Shown: positions 29,306 through 38,493, counted from the stretch's first letter. The stretch is 53,999 nt of DNA from Candidatus Zixiibacteriota bacterium (GCA_030615745.1 JAUWYR010000014.1:1-53999); one strand, 5' to 3'. The notes: a model not told the origin generated them from the letters alone. Numbers and translations: made by a program.

Positions 29306-31555
29306 ATGTCTCTTTTTGTAAAATTTATCTTTTTTGCCTTTTTGTTCTTTCTCTGGCTATACCTCGACAGGGTGAAGGTAAAATACAAAAATCTTAGATT
29401 GATAGGATGGGTGGAGCTTTTATGGGGTGTGTTTTTTCTCTTTTTAGGAAGCCTTTTGGATTTAGCTTCTGAGCTTCTCCCCTTAAATCAATATCTTATT
29501 ATCGATAAAACACCCTGGGCTTTATTTTTGAAATTTTGCTTTTATATCTTAGGAATAATTCTTTTGGTGATAAGCCCCTTGAACTGGCTGAGAATAATAT
29601 TTGAAGAAGGAGAAAAAACAGAGAAGTTGAAAACCGATTTTGACTTTACAGCCGATTTTATACAGAGCCTCAGTTCTAAAAAGAATTTAGCTGAGCTTTT
29701 TTCAGACTCTTTGCCCAAACTCATCGGATATTTTCGAGCAGACTCAGGTGCTTTTTTTCTTTTAAATAAATCCGAGGAGCAGTTGATATTGGTTTCGAGT
29801 ATTGGTCTTTTTCCTTCAACAATAAATAACTTAAGAAGGATAGTGGTAGATGATGATGTTTTTTCAAAAGTGATAAAGACAAAAAATCCAGAGATAATTC
29901 AAGACCTTTTGGAAAAAGAAAAAGCTTTAGCTTTTTTAGCTGAAAAGGATGGTATAGAATCTTTAGTTTGTGCTCCTCTCAACACAAAGGAAAAGATGTG
30001 GGGAGTTTTAGCTTTGTTCAAAAAATCTAAATTCGGTTTCACCGAAAAGAATAAAAAAAGTTTGGCTTTTTTAGGTGAAAGTATTGGCGAGAAAGTCCAG
30101 TCCCTGAACTATCAGGCAGAGCTTAAAAAGAAAAAATCTCTTGTGGAAAAAATAGAAAGCCAAACAAATCTTTTAAAAGAATTTTTGAATTGCTCAAAAA
30201 TTACAGAGAGAGAAAAGTTTTTTAAAAAAATTGTCTTTATAACATCAAAGTTTTCAGGTTCAGAGAGCTGTCATTTTTTCCTGTATGATAAAAAAAATAA
30301 GATGTTGAAAGCCCGAGCCTCATTGGACCCGAAAATAGAGGGAAAAAGCTTTTCTTTTGACCAATACCCTTTGGTCGAACTCTCTCTTTTGAAAAAAGAG
30401 GTGGTCTATGAAGAGAAGAATAATAAAGTAATGGTTATACCTCTTTTAATTGATAGCGAGGCTTTTGGCGCTATATTTTTGGAAAAACAAAAACCCCCAT
30501 ATTTTTCATCAAATGATTTAGATTTAGCCAAAACAATCGGCTTTTATTGTTCATCCATAATTCATTATCAAAAGATCAAAGAGGATTTGGAAAAACAAAA
30601 TCTTTTCTGGGATTTTGTCTCCTCCCTTTCAGAGGATATGATAACTGTTCACAACCCAGATCAAGTTATTATAAAGGCTAACAGAAAAACCTCTTTGTTT
30701 TTGAATTTGCCGCAAAAAAACATATTAGGTCAGAAATGCTATAAGCTCCTTTACCATAGTGATAATCCTGAGAGCTGTCCCTGTTTTTATTCCTTTAAAA
30801 CAGGAAAACCCTATTGTTTAGAGGTCGTTTTGGATGGAAAGGAAAATCCATTTTGGATCAGAACCTATCCGGTGAAGAATAAAAAAGGTGAGGTTATTGC
30901 AGTTATAGAACAGATCTCTGAGAAGATTAAAAAAGAAAGAAAAATATCGCCTGAAAATCTATTAAAAGAATTGAGCAACAGCTTAACCCAGATACAGGAG
31001 AAGACAAGCTCTTTTTCAAAAGATTTGGAACTGGTGATTTATGACCCCGAGAAACTAACAGAAGACCTTAGTGAAATAAAAAATAAAGTTTTTAAAAGTA
31101 AAGAGTTGATAGAAGAGATTGAACAAACAACTGAGATGGAAAAGGAAGAAAAAGAGGGAGTAAAAGTTGAAGAGAAAAAGCCGAAGATTTTAGCCATCGA
31201 CGACCAAAAGATCATAAGGGATTTGTTAGAGAATATCTTAAAAGGTTTGGGTTATCAGACCGAGGTGGCTTCATCGGGATTTGAGGGGCTGGATATTTTC
31301 AAAAAAAACAAATTCGATTTGGTTTTAACTGATCTGGGAATGCCTGAGGTATCTGGCTGGGAGGTATCGAAAAGGGTCAAAGAGTTAAAAGCAGATGTTC
31401 CGGTTATACTTTTCACCGGATTAGGAGTGGTTCCAGAACCTGAGAGATTAAAAGAGTGTGGAGTAGATTTTTTTCTCACCAAACCTTTCGAAATAGAGAA
31501 ACTCGATAAGTTGATAAAGGAAGCATTGAAACTTAAAAAAGAGAGAACAGAATAA
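29306..31555 (+). CDS. Membrane GAF-PAS protein with C-terminal receiver domain, kinase core absent
   Basis: The 749-residue protein starts with about three membrane helices (1-100). Two GAF-like domains follow (about 115-270 and 300-430; ADSGAFFLL and GSESCHFFLY starts), then a PAS domain (about 445-545, with CYKLLYHSDNPESCPC). A helical region of about 560-610 (LLKELSNSLTQIQEKTSSF) sits where a HisKA dimerisation helix would be but has no phospho-accepting His. It lacks an ATPase domain entirely. The C-terminal receiver is complete: IDDQ, the Asp in LVLTDLGMP, Thr in LFTG and Lys in LTKPF. It may receive phosphate from a separate kinase. It is monocistronic, between repeat-bearing gaps. Confidence 0.82.
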   Translation: MSLFVKFIFFAFLFFLWLYLDRVKVKYKNLRLIGWVELLWGVFFLFLGSLLDLASELLPLNQYLIIDKTPWALFLKFCFYILGIILLVISPLNWLRIIFEEGEKTEKLKTDFDFTADFIQSLSSKKNLAELFSDSLPKLIGYFRADSGAFFLLNKSEEQLILVSSIGLFPSTINNLRRIVVDDDVFSKVIKTKNPEIIQDLLEKEKALAFLAEKDGIESLVCAPLNTKEKMWGVLALFKKSKFGFTEKNKKSLAFLGESIGEKVQSLNYQAELKKKKSLVEKIESQTNLLKEFLNCSKITEREKFFKKIVFITSKFSGSESCHFFLYDKKNKMLKARASLDPKIEGKSFSFDQYPLVELSLLKKEVVYEEKNNKVMVIPLLIDSEAFGAIFLEKQKPPYFSSNDLDLAKTIGFYCSSIIHYQKIKEDLEKQNLFWDFVSSLSEDMITVHNPDQVIIKANRKTSLFLNLPQKNILGQKCYKLLYHSDNPESCPCFYSFKTGKPYCLEVVLDGKENPFWIRTYPVKNKKGEVIAVIEQISEKIKKERKISPENLLKELSNSLTQIQEKTSSFSKDLELVIYDPEKLTEDLSEIKNKVFKSKELIEEIEQTTEMEKEEKEGVKVEEKKPKILAIDDQKIIRDLLENILKGLGYQTEVASSGFEGLDIFKKNKFDLVLTDLGMPEVSGWEVSKRVKELKADVPVILFTGLGVVPEPERLKECGVDFFLTKPFEIEKLDKLIKEALKLKKERTE

Positions 31556-31678
31556 AAAGAGGCCGGGCTTTTAGCCCAGCCCTATGATTGGGATTAATTT
31601 TGTTGAAAAGAATTAATTATATCGAGAGACATAAAAGGAAAAAAATTTAGATAAGTTAACTTTTAAAAAGGAGAAGAG

Positions 31679-31984
31679 ATGTTAGTTATATTCAGCACTT
31701 TCCCTTTAGGCAAAGGTGAGAGCGTGGGGAAAGATGTTGCAAAGGTAATTGATATAATAGACAAAAGTGGATTGACATATCAAACCTGTTCTATGGGAAC
31801 TATTCTTGAAGGGAGTTGGGATGAAATCTTCAGTGTGATCAAAAGATGTCACAACGTTTTGAAAAAAGATTGCAGGAGAGTGTATACTACAATTGCTGTA
31901 GACGACAGAAAAGGGGCTAAAAAAAGAATAAAAGGAAAAGTAAACGATCTGGAAAAAATTCTTAAAAGAAAGATAAAGAGATGA
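31679..31984 (+). CDS. MTH1187-type thiamine-binding protein (UPF0045)
   Basis: The 101-residue protein matches the small ferredoxin-fold family that binds thiamine. Features are FSTFPLGKGESVGKDVAKVI, YQTCSMGTILEGSWDEIFSVI and VYTTIAVDDRKG. It is cytoplasmic and probably a homotetramer by family analogy; the physiological role is unclear. AAGGAGAAGAG lies before the ATG. It overlaps cutA by four bases (ATGA), so the two are cotranslated; CutA has the same fold type. Confidence 0.88.
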   Translation: MLVIFSTFPLGKGESVGKDVAKVIDIIDKSGLTYQTCSMGTILEGSWDEIFSVIKRCHNVLKKDCRRVYTTIAVDDRKGAKKRIKGKVNDLEKILKRKIKR

Positions 31985-32295
31985 TTGAGTTTATCGTTAT
32001 TTTCATCACAGCTCCTTCTTGTGATGAGGCTGAAAAAATAGGAAGAGCTTTAGTTGAAAAAAAGCTTGTTGCCTGTGTAAATATAATAAAAGATATAAGG
32101 TCAATATTCTTTTGGGAGGGAAAAATATCGGACGGGAAGGAGGTTTTATTAATCGCTAAGTCTAAAAAAGATAATTTTAAAAAAATAGAAAATGAGGTGA
32201 AAAAAGTTCACAGTTATGAGGTACCTGAGATAATCGCTTTGCCCATTTTATATGGCTCGAAAGATTATCTAAATTGGGTGGAATCAGAAACTTAG
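31981..32295 (+). CDS. cutA: Divalent-cation tolerance protein CutA
   Basis: The 104-residue trimeric ferredoxin-like protein has the CutA1 signatures VFITAPSCDEAEKIGRALVEKKLVACVNI, WEGKI...EVLLIAKSKK, and HSYEVPEIIALPI at the C-terminus. It was linked to copper tolerance in E. coli; the exact function remains uncertain. It overlaps the upstream thiamine-binding gene by ATGA. Downstream the PPC-domain gene starts 57 bases after its stop. Confidence 0.96.
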   Translation: MIEFIVIFITAPSCDEAEKIGRALVEKKLVACVNIIKDIRSIFFWEGKISDGKEVLLIAKSKKDNFKKIENEVKKVHSYEVPEIIALPILYGSKDYLNWVESET

Positions 32296-32352
32296 TTGAA
32301 AAAAGTATGTTCAGAATCACTGAGAACACTGAAAAGAGTGAAAGGAGAGAGC

Positions 32353-32772
32353 ATGTTTTTTAAAAAGGTCTCAAATGGCTACATCATAAGGCTGGAAAAG
32401 GGGGAGGAGGTGATCGCAACACTTTCTAATTTTACAGAAAAAGAAAAAATCCCAGGAGGATTTTTGTATGGTTTAGGAACGGTTAAGGATGCCACTTTGG
32501 GTTATTTCGATTTGGAGAAAAAAGAGTATTTGAAAAAAACTTTTAACGAAGAATATGAGCTTTCAAGTTTTGTTGGTAATATCTATTATTTTGAGGGGAA
32601 ACCAGGGGTGCATGCCCATGTTACTCTGTCTGGAAAAGATTTTAATGTGATTGGAGGGCATCTTTTCTCTGCCACGATTACAGGAACAGGGGAGTTTTTT
32701 ATCTATGTCTCTGATGATATATTGGAAAGAAAAAAAGATTCACAAACTGGTTTAAACCTTCTGGATCTTTAG
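32353..32772 (+). CDS. PPC/DUF296 domain protein
   Basis: The 139-residue protein is a single plant/prokaryote conserved (PPC) domain. It starts FKKVSNGYIIRLEKGEEV, has GGFLYGLGTVKDATLGYFD, and carries the metal-site motif GVHAHVTLSGKDFNVIGGHL (HxH plus distant His) typical of the family, which is otherwise known from AT-hook plant proteins. The bacterial forms lack the AT-hook and their role is unknown. The start is ATG 32353, because AAAGGAG lies 5-6 bases upstream and this gives the usual domain length. An in-frame TTG at 32296 has no such site. Confidence 0.9.
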   Translation: MFFKKVSNGYIIRLEKGEEVIATLSNFTEKEKIPGGFLYGLGTVKDATLGYFDLEKKEYLKKTFNEEYELSSFVGNIYYFEGKPGVHAHVTLSGKDFNVIGGHLFSATITGTGEFFIYVSDDILERKKDSQTGLNLLDL

Positions 32773-32773
32773 T

Positions 32774-33586
32774 ATGAAAAATCCAAAGGATGCTTCGCAA
32801 AGGATAATAACACTTTTAACCGATTTCGGAACAAAGTCTGGATATACAGGTTGCGTGAAAGGGGTGATTTTAAGGATAAATCCAGATGTCCAAATAGTGG
32901 ATATAACACACCAGATAAACCCATTTGATATCTGGGAGGCTTGTTTTGTTCTATCAAACTCTTACCAATATTTTCCAAAGGATACTATACACCTTGTTGT
33001 TGTAGACCCCGGGGTCGGAAGTCCCAGGAAAGCTATACTTTTAAGGACTGAGAGATATTTCTTTTTAGGACCGGATAACGGTGTTTTCTCATATGTTTTT
33101 GATAAAGAAAAAATTTTAGAGATAAAGAGTATCACAAATCAGAAATATTTCATCGGAAAGCCCTCCTTCACATTTCACGCCAGGGATATATTTGCACCTG
33201 TTGCTGGTTATATTTCCTTGGGGGTTAAAATAGATGAGTTCGGTCCAGATGCAAAAGATTGTTATAAGTTCAGGATTCCATCTCCTGAAATCTACAAGGA
33301 TAAAATAGTTGGAGAGATAATCTATGTTGACAAATTCGGTAATCTTATAACCAACATCGATCAAAATTTAGTTGACTCTTTTACGAAAAAAGGTAGTTTT
33401 GAGATAGTTTTTAAAAAAAGAAGGATTAAAAAAATATCTTTATCATATTTCGAAGGAAGACGAAAAGAGATTTTGGCTATACTTGGAAGCTCAGGTCTTT
33501 TAGAGATTTCATCTTTTGAGGGAAGTGCTCAAAAGATTCTTTCAGGGAGAATAGGAGACAAGGTAAAAATTGAATTCAAAAGGTAA
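32774..33586 (+). CDS. SAM hydrolase / SAM hydroxide adenosyltransferase (DUF62 family)
   Basis: The 270-residue enzyme of the fluorinase/chlorinase fold hydrolyses S-adenosylmethionine to adenosine and methionine with water or hydroxide. Family blocks: [20 protein letters not shown] (the DFG...G SAM loop), [41 protein letters not shown], and the C-terminal [16 protein letters not shown]. The start directly follows the PPC gene stop, separated by one base. Its 3' end overlaps the dCMP deaminase gene by 17 bases. Confidence 0.93.
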   Translation: MKNPKDASQRIITLLTDFGTKSGYTGCVKGVILRINPDVQIVDITHQINPFDIWEACFVLSNSYQYFPKDTIHLVVVDPGVGSPRKAILLRTERYFFLGPDNGVFSYVFDKEKILEIKSITNQKYFIGKPSFTFHARDIFAPVAGYISLGVKIDEFGPDAKDCYKFRIPSPEIYKDKIVGEIIYVDKFGNLITNIDQNLVDSFTKKGSFEIVFKKRRIKKISLSYFEGRRKEILAILGSSGLLEISSFEGSAQKILSGRIGDKVKIEFKR

Positions 33587-34088
33587 ATCGAAGATTAAGA
33601 GAAAGAGAGCATCCAACAAGCGCCCATCCTGGGACGAATATTTTATGGGTTTGGCAAAACTCGCTTCCACCCGCTCAACCTGTCTGCGTCGCCAGGTGGG
33701 AGCAATAATAGTTAAAGATAAAAAAATTTTAGCCACCGGCTACAACGGAGCGCCAAAAGGTCTTCCCCATTGTCTGGATATAGGATGCTTAAGAGAAAAG
33801 TTAAAGATTCCCTCAGGTGAAAGGCATGAGCTCTGCAGGGCAGTCCATGCTGAGCAGAACGCCATTGCTCAGGCAGCCATGTTCGGGGTGAACATAAATG
33901 ACGGAATAATGTATTCTGTCACTCATCCATGCTCTTTGTGTAGTAAATTGATAATAAATTCCGGGATTAAAAAGATAGTTATTGAAGACAGCTATCCAGA
34001 TAAGTTCTCTAAGGAGATGTTGAAACAGGCTGGGGTGAAGATCAAAGTTTTGAGAAAAAGAGAGGTTTTAAGGAGGAATAAATTATGA
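33570..34088 (+). CDS. dCMP deaminase (ComE-type)
   Basis: The 172-residue zinc enzyme converts dCMP to dUMP for thymidylate supply. Seen are [42 protein letters not shown], the zinc/catalytic HAEQN (His ligand plus Glu proton shuttle) and the second zinc motif PCSLC. A basic N-terminal extension of about 20 residues precedes the usual start. The TTG at 33570 is the likely start, overlapping the SAM hydrolase gene. nrdR follows with a four-base overlap, so nucleotide-pool genes are coupled. Confidence 0.93.
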   Translation: MNSKGKSKIKRKRASNKRPSWDEYFMGLAKLASTRSTCLRRQVGAIIVKDKKILATGYNGAPKGLPHCLDIGCLREKLKIPSGERHELCRAVHAEQNAIAQAAMFGVNINDGIMYSVTHPCSLCSKLIINSGIKKIVIEDSYPDKFSKEMLKQAGVKIKVLRKREVLRRNKL

Positions 34089-34537
34089 GATGTCCTTATT
34101 GTGGGCATGAGGAGGATAGGGTGGTCGATTCTCGTCCTTCAACTGATGGAAGGTCGGTGAGGAGAAGAAGGGAATGCGCTTCTTGTGGAAAAAGATTTAC
34201 CACCTACGAATATATAGAGAACGTCTCTTTGACAGTTGTGAAAAACGATGGAAGGAGGGAGCCCTTCGACCGACAGAAACTTCAAAGAGGAATAGAGCTT
34301 GCCTGCAACAAAAGACCGATCTCAGCTAAAAAGATAACTGCTTTGGTGGATGAGATAGAAGAGGAGTTACAGAATTTGTCCAAAAAGGAGATCACCAGCA
34401 AAGAAGTAGGTGAGGCGGTAATGAGAAAGCTCAAAGAGACAGATGAGGTCGCATACGTGAGATTCGCCTCAGTGTATCATAAGTTCAAGGATATAAATGA
34501 GTTTATGAATGAGCTGAAGGGTTTGTTAGGGTCATAG
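34085..34537 (+). CDS. nrdR: Transcriptional repressor NrdR
   Basis: Represses ribonucleotide reductase genes in response to ATP/dATP. The 150-residue protein has the zinc ribbon CPYC...CASC (Cys3, Cys6, then CASCGKRF around 31-34), with [20 protein letters not shown] typical, followed by the ATP-cone ([20 protein letters not shown]...ACNKRPIS). The family length is normal. It overlaps the dCMP deaminase gene (ATGA), a common arrangement. The ribonucleotide reductase genes it should control are not in the window. Confidence 0.98.
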   Translation: MRCPYCGHEEDRVVDSRPSTDGRSVRRRRECASCGKRFTTYEYIENVSLTVVKNDGRREPFDRQKLQRGIELACNKRPISAKKITALVDEIEEELQNLSKKEITSKEVGEAVMRKLKETDEVAYVRFASVYHKFKDINEFMNELKGLLGS

Positions 34538-34579
34538 TAATTTGTAAATTTGTTTTAAAATGAATTAGAGAATATTTCG

Positions 34580-34636
34580 GTAGGCGCAACCTTCAGGTTG
34601 CGTAAACAAATTTCGCAGGCTAAAGCCTACTGCTAC
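34580..34636. repeat. REPIN-like element, GTAG...CTAC feet (no insert)
   Basis: GTAG (34580-34583), arm 1 GCAACCT-TC-AGGTTGC (34586-34601), arm 2 GCAGGC-TAAA-GCCT..TGC with two extra bases (34615-34633), CTAC (34633-34636). It is the uninterrupted partner of 26694-26767. Confidence 0.85.
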
Positions 34637-34655
34637 CTTTAAATTTATGACAAAT

Positions 34656-34680
34656 CGTCAGGGATAAACCCTGACGCTAC
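34656..34680. repeat. REP-like half element CGTCAGGG-ATAAA-CCCTGACG with CTAC foot
   Basis: Perfect 8-bp stem (34656-34663 / 34669-34676), directly followed by CTAC (34677-34680), 15 bases before the tatC start. Confidence 0.82.
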
Positions 34681-34695
34681 GAAAATCTTAATTTT

Positions 34696-35412
34696 ATGGT
34701 GAAAAAAGAACAAAAGGAGATGTCATTTTTAGAGCATCTGGAGGAGATGAGGCGGAGGATTATCAGATGCCTTATATTTATCCTGGTTTTCTCCATCGTA
34801 GCTTATTTTTTCTCCGAGTGGATAATCGATTTCATTGCCCGACCAGTTGAAAAACTCTATTTTTTAGACCCAACTGAGGCTTTTGCCATGCGGATAAAGA
34901 TCTCAATAATAATGGGTATAATATTGAGTATTCCGGTTATTTTTTATCATCTGTGGCAATTTATAGTTCCAGGTCTTTTTGAAAAAGAGATTAAACTGGT
35001 GATACCGGTGGTTATCTTTTCCACAATCTTTTTTTTAATAGGGGCATCTTTCTGCTTTTTCTTGGTGCTTCCCTTAGGGATAAAGTTTCTTTTGGGATTC
35101 GGAACTGATAAACTTTTTCCGATGATAAAAATTGGCTCTTATATAAGTTTTGTGTCCTATATGACCTTAGCTTTTGGAGCGGTATTTGAGTTACCGGTTG
35201 TGTCCTATTTCTTAGGAAGAGTCGGCATAATCACCTCCCGAACTTTAGCTAAGGGGAGAAGGTATGCTTTTGTTGGTATCTTAATCTTGGCTTCGGTTCT
35301 GACTCCTCCAGATTTGTTTTCTCAGATGATGCTTGCTGGACCACTTTATATTTTGTATGAGATAAGTATATTGGTGGTCAAATTTACACAAAAGAAAAAA
35401 GTTGTGTCTTAA
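34696..35412 (+). CDS. tatC: Sec-independent protein translocase TatC
   Basis: Core receptor of the twin-arginine pathway in the inner membrane. The 238-residue protein has six transmembrane segments and the signatures MSFLEHLEEMRRRI at the N-terminus (recognition of the RR signal), PVEKLYFLDPTEAF in the first periplasmic loop, and ASVLTPPDLFSQ before the last helices. No tatA/B gene is adjacent. It is probably monocistronic; its leader contains a REP-like hairpin. No strong Shine-Dalgarno is visible. Confidence 0.97.
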   Translation: MVKKEQKEMSFLEHLEEMRRRIIRCLIFILVFSIVAYFFSEWIIDFIARPVEKLYFLDPTEAFAMRIKISIIMGIILSIPVIFYHLWQFIVPGLFEKEIKLVIPVVIFSTIFFLIGASFCFFLVLPLGIKFLLGFGTDKLFPMIKIGSYISFVSYMTLAFGAVFELPVVSYFLGRVGIITSRTLAKGRRYAFVGILILASVLTPPDLFSQMMLAGPLYILYEISILVVKFTQKKKVVS

Positions 35413-35441
35413 TTTATGGTGAAGGTTATCATCTTTTCAGC

Positions 35442-35498
35442 TCCTTGTGGATGTTATCATCCGCAAGGAACTAAGGCAGGGATGACAACATCCCTGCT
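35442..35498. repeat. Two-arm palindrome of the GGATG-CATCC class
   Basis: Arm 1 TCCTTGTGGATG-TTAT-CATCCGCAAGGA (35442-35469, one mismatch). Arm 2 GCAGGGATG-ACAA-CATCCCTGC (35476-35497), followed by TGAGCAG. It is closely related in layout and 3' tail to 39117-39171. Confidence 0.8.
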
Positions 35499-35524
35499 GA
35501 GCAGTGATTTGGTAAAAACTTAAG

Positions 35525-37504
35525 ATGAAAAAGATTTTAATTTTTTTATCAATTTTTTTTATCCTAAAAACTTTCTCTTCAGGCCACACTTTTGCACAAC
35601 CTGTGCGGTCAGGGGAAGTCGACTCCATTCAATACGCTGACTCAATTAGAAATTCTGCTTTAGAACAAGCCTTAAAATGTATTAAGATGAAAAGGTCTGA
35701 CCTGACCTTCAGAACTGATTATCTGGATATTGACCCTTTCAGGCTTGATATAATAAATCATTTGATGAAAAACCCGCTTTCAACCCTAAATTACAGTCAA
35801 AAATTAGGTTTAAAGCTTTTGAGGTCTCAAAGGTCCTTAAAAGAACTACTTTTCAATCAGGCTACTTTACTCGATTCAGATTTTGTTTTAGAAAAAGAGC
35901 AAAATCTTGTGCCAGAACTTGAGGATGCGATATTGGCTTTTTTAAGTAAGTCTGAAAGGGGATTGAAAAAAGAACAGTTGAGGTCTTTAAAAAAAGCCAA
36001 ATACCTGCCAAAGGATTTAAGAAAAGCTATGGCTTTGATTCTTTCTGCTATAGTTGAGGCAAGAAAAGATATAAACCTGGCTTTAAGGGATTTGTCCACT
36101 GATGAAATAGAGTTTCTCAGAAAAAATCTTCCGATGTTGCTTGAGGAGGATGTGGAAAATGAGTTTAAGTCAGCTGACCAATTAGACCAGGAGCAGAAAT
36201 ATGAGGAAAAGTTAGCTAAAAAGATGGTCCCTATCCTAAAGAAAGTTAAACTTGAAAAAATCTTACAGGCAGGGATAACTTTATCTGATGCTACACAAAA
36301 AGCTTTTGCTCTGATAAAAGATATTAAAATCGTTGACCCAAAAATGAAAAAAGAAGATATTCTTTTTTCACTTAAAAGCTCTTTTGGTGATATTTTTATT
36401 GGTAACAAAAAGCCTAATAGATACGAAGGCTTTTATGCTCTTTTAATTGATCTTGGAGGTGATGATGAATATGGTTTCGATTCAGATAAAATCTCGAATT
36501 TTTCTGTGATAATTGATCTGGGTGGAGATGATTTATACAAAGCAAAGGATAATTATACTTTAGGTTCTGGATTTTTCGGAGTTGGAATTTTGTGGGATGT
36601 TTTAGGTGATGATAACTATCAAGCTTTAAGTTTTTCATTAGGCTCAGGGCTTTTGGGTGTTGGGATTCTTTTAGATGAGGATGGAAATGACAAATATTTT
36701 GGCGACACTTTCACTCAGGGTGCTGGTTCTTTTGGAATAGGAATTTTATCTGACATAAAAGGTAATGACTTCTATACCGGCGCTTTGTTTGCCCAGGGAT
36801 TTGCCTTTGTGTCTGGTTTTGGTTCTCTTATTGATTCCTCAGGAAATGATAATTATTCTGCAGGTGGAAAATATAAGGATATTCTAAGGTACAAAGATCA
36901 TTATTTAAGTCTATCTCAGGGGTTTTCATATGGATTAAGACCTACGATGTCCGGTGGAATAGGACTTTTATTTGACCATTCTGGCAATGACGTTTATATC
37001 TCAGATATTTTTGGTCAGGGCTCCTCCTACTGGTGGGCTCTTGGAGCTTTGATAGATTGTTCGGGTAATGATAAATATGTTTCATTCCAATATGCTCAGG
37101 GTGCAGGAACTCATATGACCTTAGGAGCTTTAATTGACAAAGAGGGGGATGATGTTTATATCTCAAAGGGTGTGTCTCAGGGTTGTGGTCATGATCTGGC
37201 TTTGGGGATCTTGAATGATAAATCGGGGGATGATTCTTACTCTGCATACGATTTATCACAGGGAGCTGGATCAGCTAATGGTATTGGTATAATAATTGAC
37301 GAAAAGGGGGATGACGGTTATTCGGTTAAAAGAACACATAACACACAGGGATATGGTAATCCGAGAAGAGACTATGGCTCTGTCGGTCTTTTTTTAGACC
37401 TTTCAGGAAAAGACTCATATAGTGGAAATGGAAAGGATAACTCCTTTTGGGTTATTCCTTCTAAATGGGGAGCAGGGGTTGATGGGGAATTTTTAAAGAG
37501 GTGA
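35525..37504 (+). CDS. Secreted protein with twelve GGDDxY / SGNDxY repeats
   Basis: I do not recognise a named family. The 659-residue product has a signal peptide (MKKILIFLSIFFIL, cut near FAQP). A helical, charged N-terminal region of about 280 residues follows. The C-terminal half has about twelve repeats of 26-30 residues. Each runs roughly GxGxLxDxxGNDxY, then a short variable stretch, then QGxG, for example GVGILLDEDGNDKY...TQGAG. The regular Asp/Gly and aromatic spacing suggests a calcium-binding beta-solenoid-like fold, but that is inference. A longer inter-repeat loop interrupts repeat 6. The HEAT-repeat exported protein follows 54 bases later. Confidence 0.8.
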   Translation: MKKILIFLSIFFILKTFSSGHTFAQPVRSGEVDSIQYADSIRNSALEQALKCIKMKRSDLTFRTDYLDIDPFRLDIINHLMKNPLSTLNYSQKLGLKLLRSQRSLKELLFNQATLLDSDFVLEKEQNLVPELEDAILAFLSKSERGLKKEQLRSLKKAKYLPKDLRKAMALILSAIVEARKDINLALRDLSTDEIEFLRKNLPMLLEEDVENEFKSADQLDQEQKYEEKLAKKMVPILKKVKLEKILQAGITLSDATQKAFALIKDIKIVDPKMKKEDILFSLKSSFGDIFIGNKKPNRYEGFYALLIDLGGDDEYGFDSDKISNFSVIIDLGGDDLYKAKDNYTLGSGFFGVGILWDVLGDDNYQALSFSLGSGLLGVGILLDEDGNDKYFGDTFTQGAGSFGIGILSDIKGNDFYTGALFAQGFAFVSGFGSLIDSSGNDNYSAGGKYKDILRYKDHYLSLSQGFSYGLRPTMSGGIGLLFDHSGNDVYISDIFGQGSSYWWALGALIDCSGNDKYVSFQYAQGAGTHMTLGALIDKEGDDVYISKGVSQGCGHDLALGILNDKSGDDSYSAYDLSQGAGSANGIGIIIDEKGDDGYSVKRTHNTQGYGNPRRDYGSVGLFLDLSGKDSYSGNGKDNSFWVIPSKWGAGVDGEFLKR

Positions 37505-37531
37505 TAGGTAGTAGGTAATAGGTAGTAGGTG
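37505..37531. repeat. Tandem microrepeat of GGTAGTAGGTAATA
   Basis: Two tandem copies of ATAGGTAGTAGGT(A/G)A begin directly at the stop codon of the preceding gene, followed by GAGAAAGAGAGTTGAGAAA, words also present after 23309. Confidence 0.55.
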
Positions 37532-37558
37532 AAGAGAAAGAGAGTTGAGAAAAGGGAT

Positions 37559-38485
37559 ATGAGAAAAATTTCTTCAGCGTTTTTCATCTTTTTTATATTT
37601 TTTCAGTGTCTTCAGTGTTTAGCATTTGCTGATGAGATAAAAAAGAAAGTGGATGAGCTTTTTATTAAGGCTTCCTCTGGTATGGTGATGCATAGAGATG
37701 AGGTTGAGCCAGCCAAGAAGGATTTGATCGAGATGGGAGAAAAAGCAGTTCCCTATCTTGTTGAAAAATTGGATACCCAGGATGCCAGGGAGATTCACAC
37801 ACTGGTTGACATATTATCTGAGATCGGAGAGCCTTGTGTTTTGCCTCTGGTCGAGTCTTTAAAATCTGAAGATAAGTTCCGGCTCAGAGCAACTGCAAGG
37901 ATTTTAGGAAAGATTAAAGACAGGAGAGCTGTCTCTCCTCTGGCTTTTCTTTTAAATCATAATAACCACAGCGTAAGGGGTGGAGCCTGTTCAGCTTTGG
38001 GTAAAATTGGAGATACTACTATCACAGAAAAAATCATTGAGATGTTGAATGACTCTGTGGAAACAGTTAGAAAATCTGCCTCAGTTGCTTTAGGCGAATT
38101 AAAAGATTTAAGAGGGGTCTCACCCCTTGTCTCTGCATTAAAAGACCCTCACTATTCTGTGAGGATGACAGCTTGTTTATCATTGTCCAAGATGGATGAG
38201 CCTGTTATTGACACCTTGATTTTACTTTTAGATAATAAAGTTGATTTTGTTAGAAATCTCTGTATAGAGGCTTTGGGAAAAATAAAAAATCAACGGTGTG
38301 TGGATCCTTTAATAAATAAATTAAATCATCCGGATTGGACAACCAGAGCTTTTGCAGTTGAGGCTTTAGGAGAAATAGAAGACCCCAAGGGAATAGTGGC
38401 TGTGGTTAAACTGAGCGAAAAAGAAACTCACCCTTTTGTTTTGAACAGGATAGAGTATATGTTAAATCGCTTGAATAAAAAATAG
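37559..38485 (+). CDS. Exported HEAT-repeat protein
   Basis: The 308-residue product (from ATG 37559) has a signal peptide (MRKISSAFFIFFIFFQCLQC, cut near FADE or possibly lipid-modified at a Cys). About seven HEAT/PBS-lyase-type helical repeats of ~31 residues follow, such as RLRATARILGKIKDRRAVSPL, SVRGGACSALGKIGDTTI and TTRAFAVEALGEIEDPKGI. Such alpha-solenoids mediate protein binding; no catalytic motif is visible. A GTG at 37529 is an alternative start, but it would put the signal peptide behind eleven charged residues. It is probably in one unit with the repeat protein upstream and the glycosylase 8 bases downstream. Confidence 0.85.
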   Translation: MRKISSAFFIFFIFFQCLQCLAFADEIKKKVDELFIKASSGMVMHRDEVEPAKKDLIEMGEKAVPYLVEKLDTQDAREIHTLVDILSEIGEPCVLPLVESLKSEDKFRLRATARILGKIKDRRAVSPLAFLLNHNNHSVRGGACSALGKIGDTTITEKIIEMLNDSVETVRKSASVALGELKDLRGVSPLVSALKDPHYSVRMTACLSLSKMDEPVIDTLILLLDNKVDFVRNLCIEALGKIKNQRCVDPLINKLNHPDWTTRAFAVEALGEIEDPKGIVAVVKLSEKETHPFVLNRIEYMLNRLNKK

Positions 38486-38493
38486 CTTACTTT

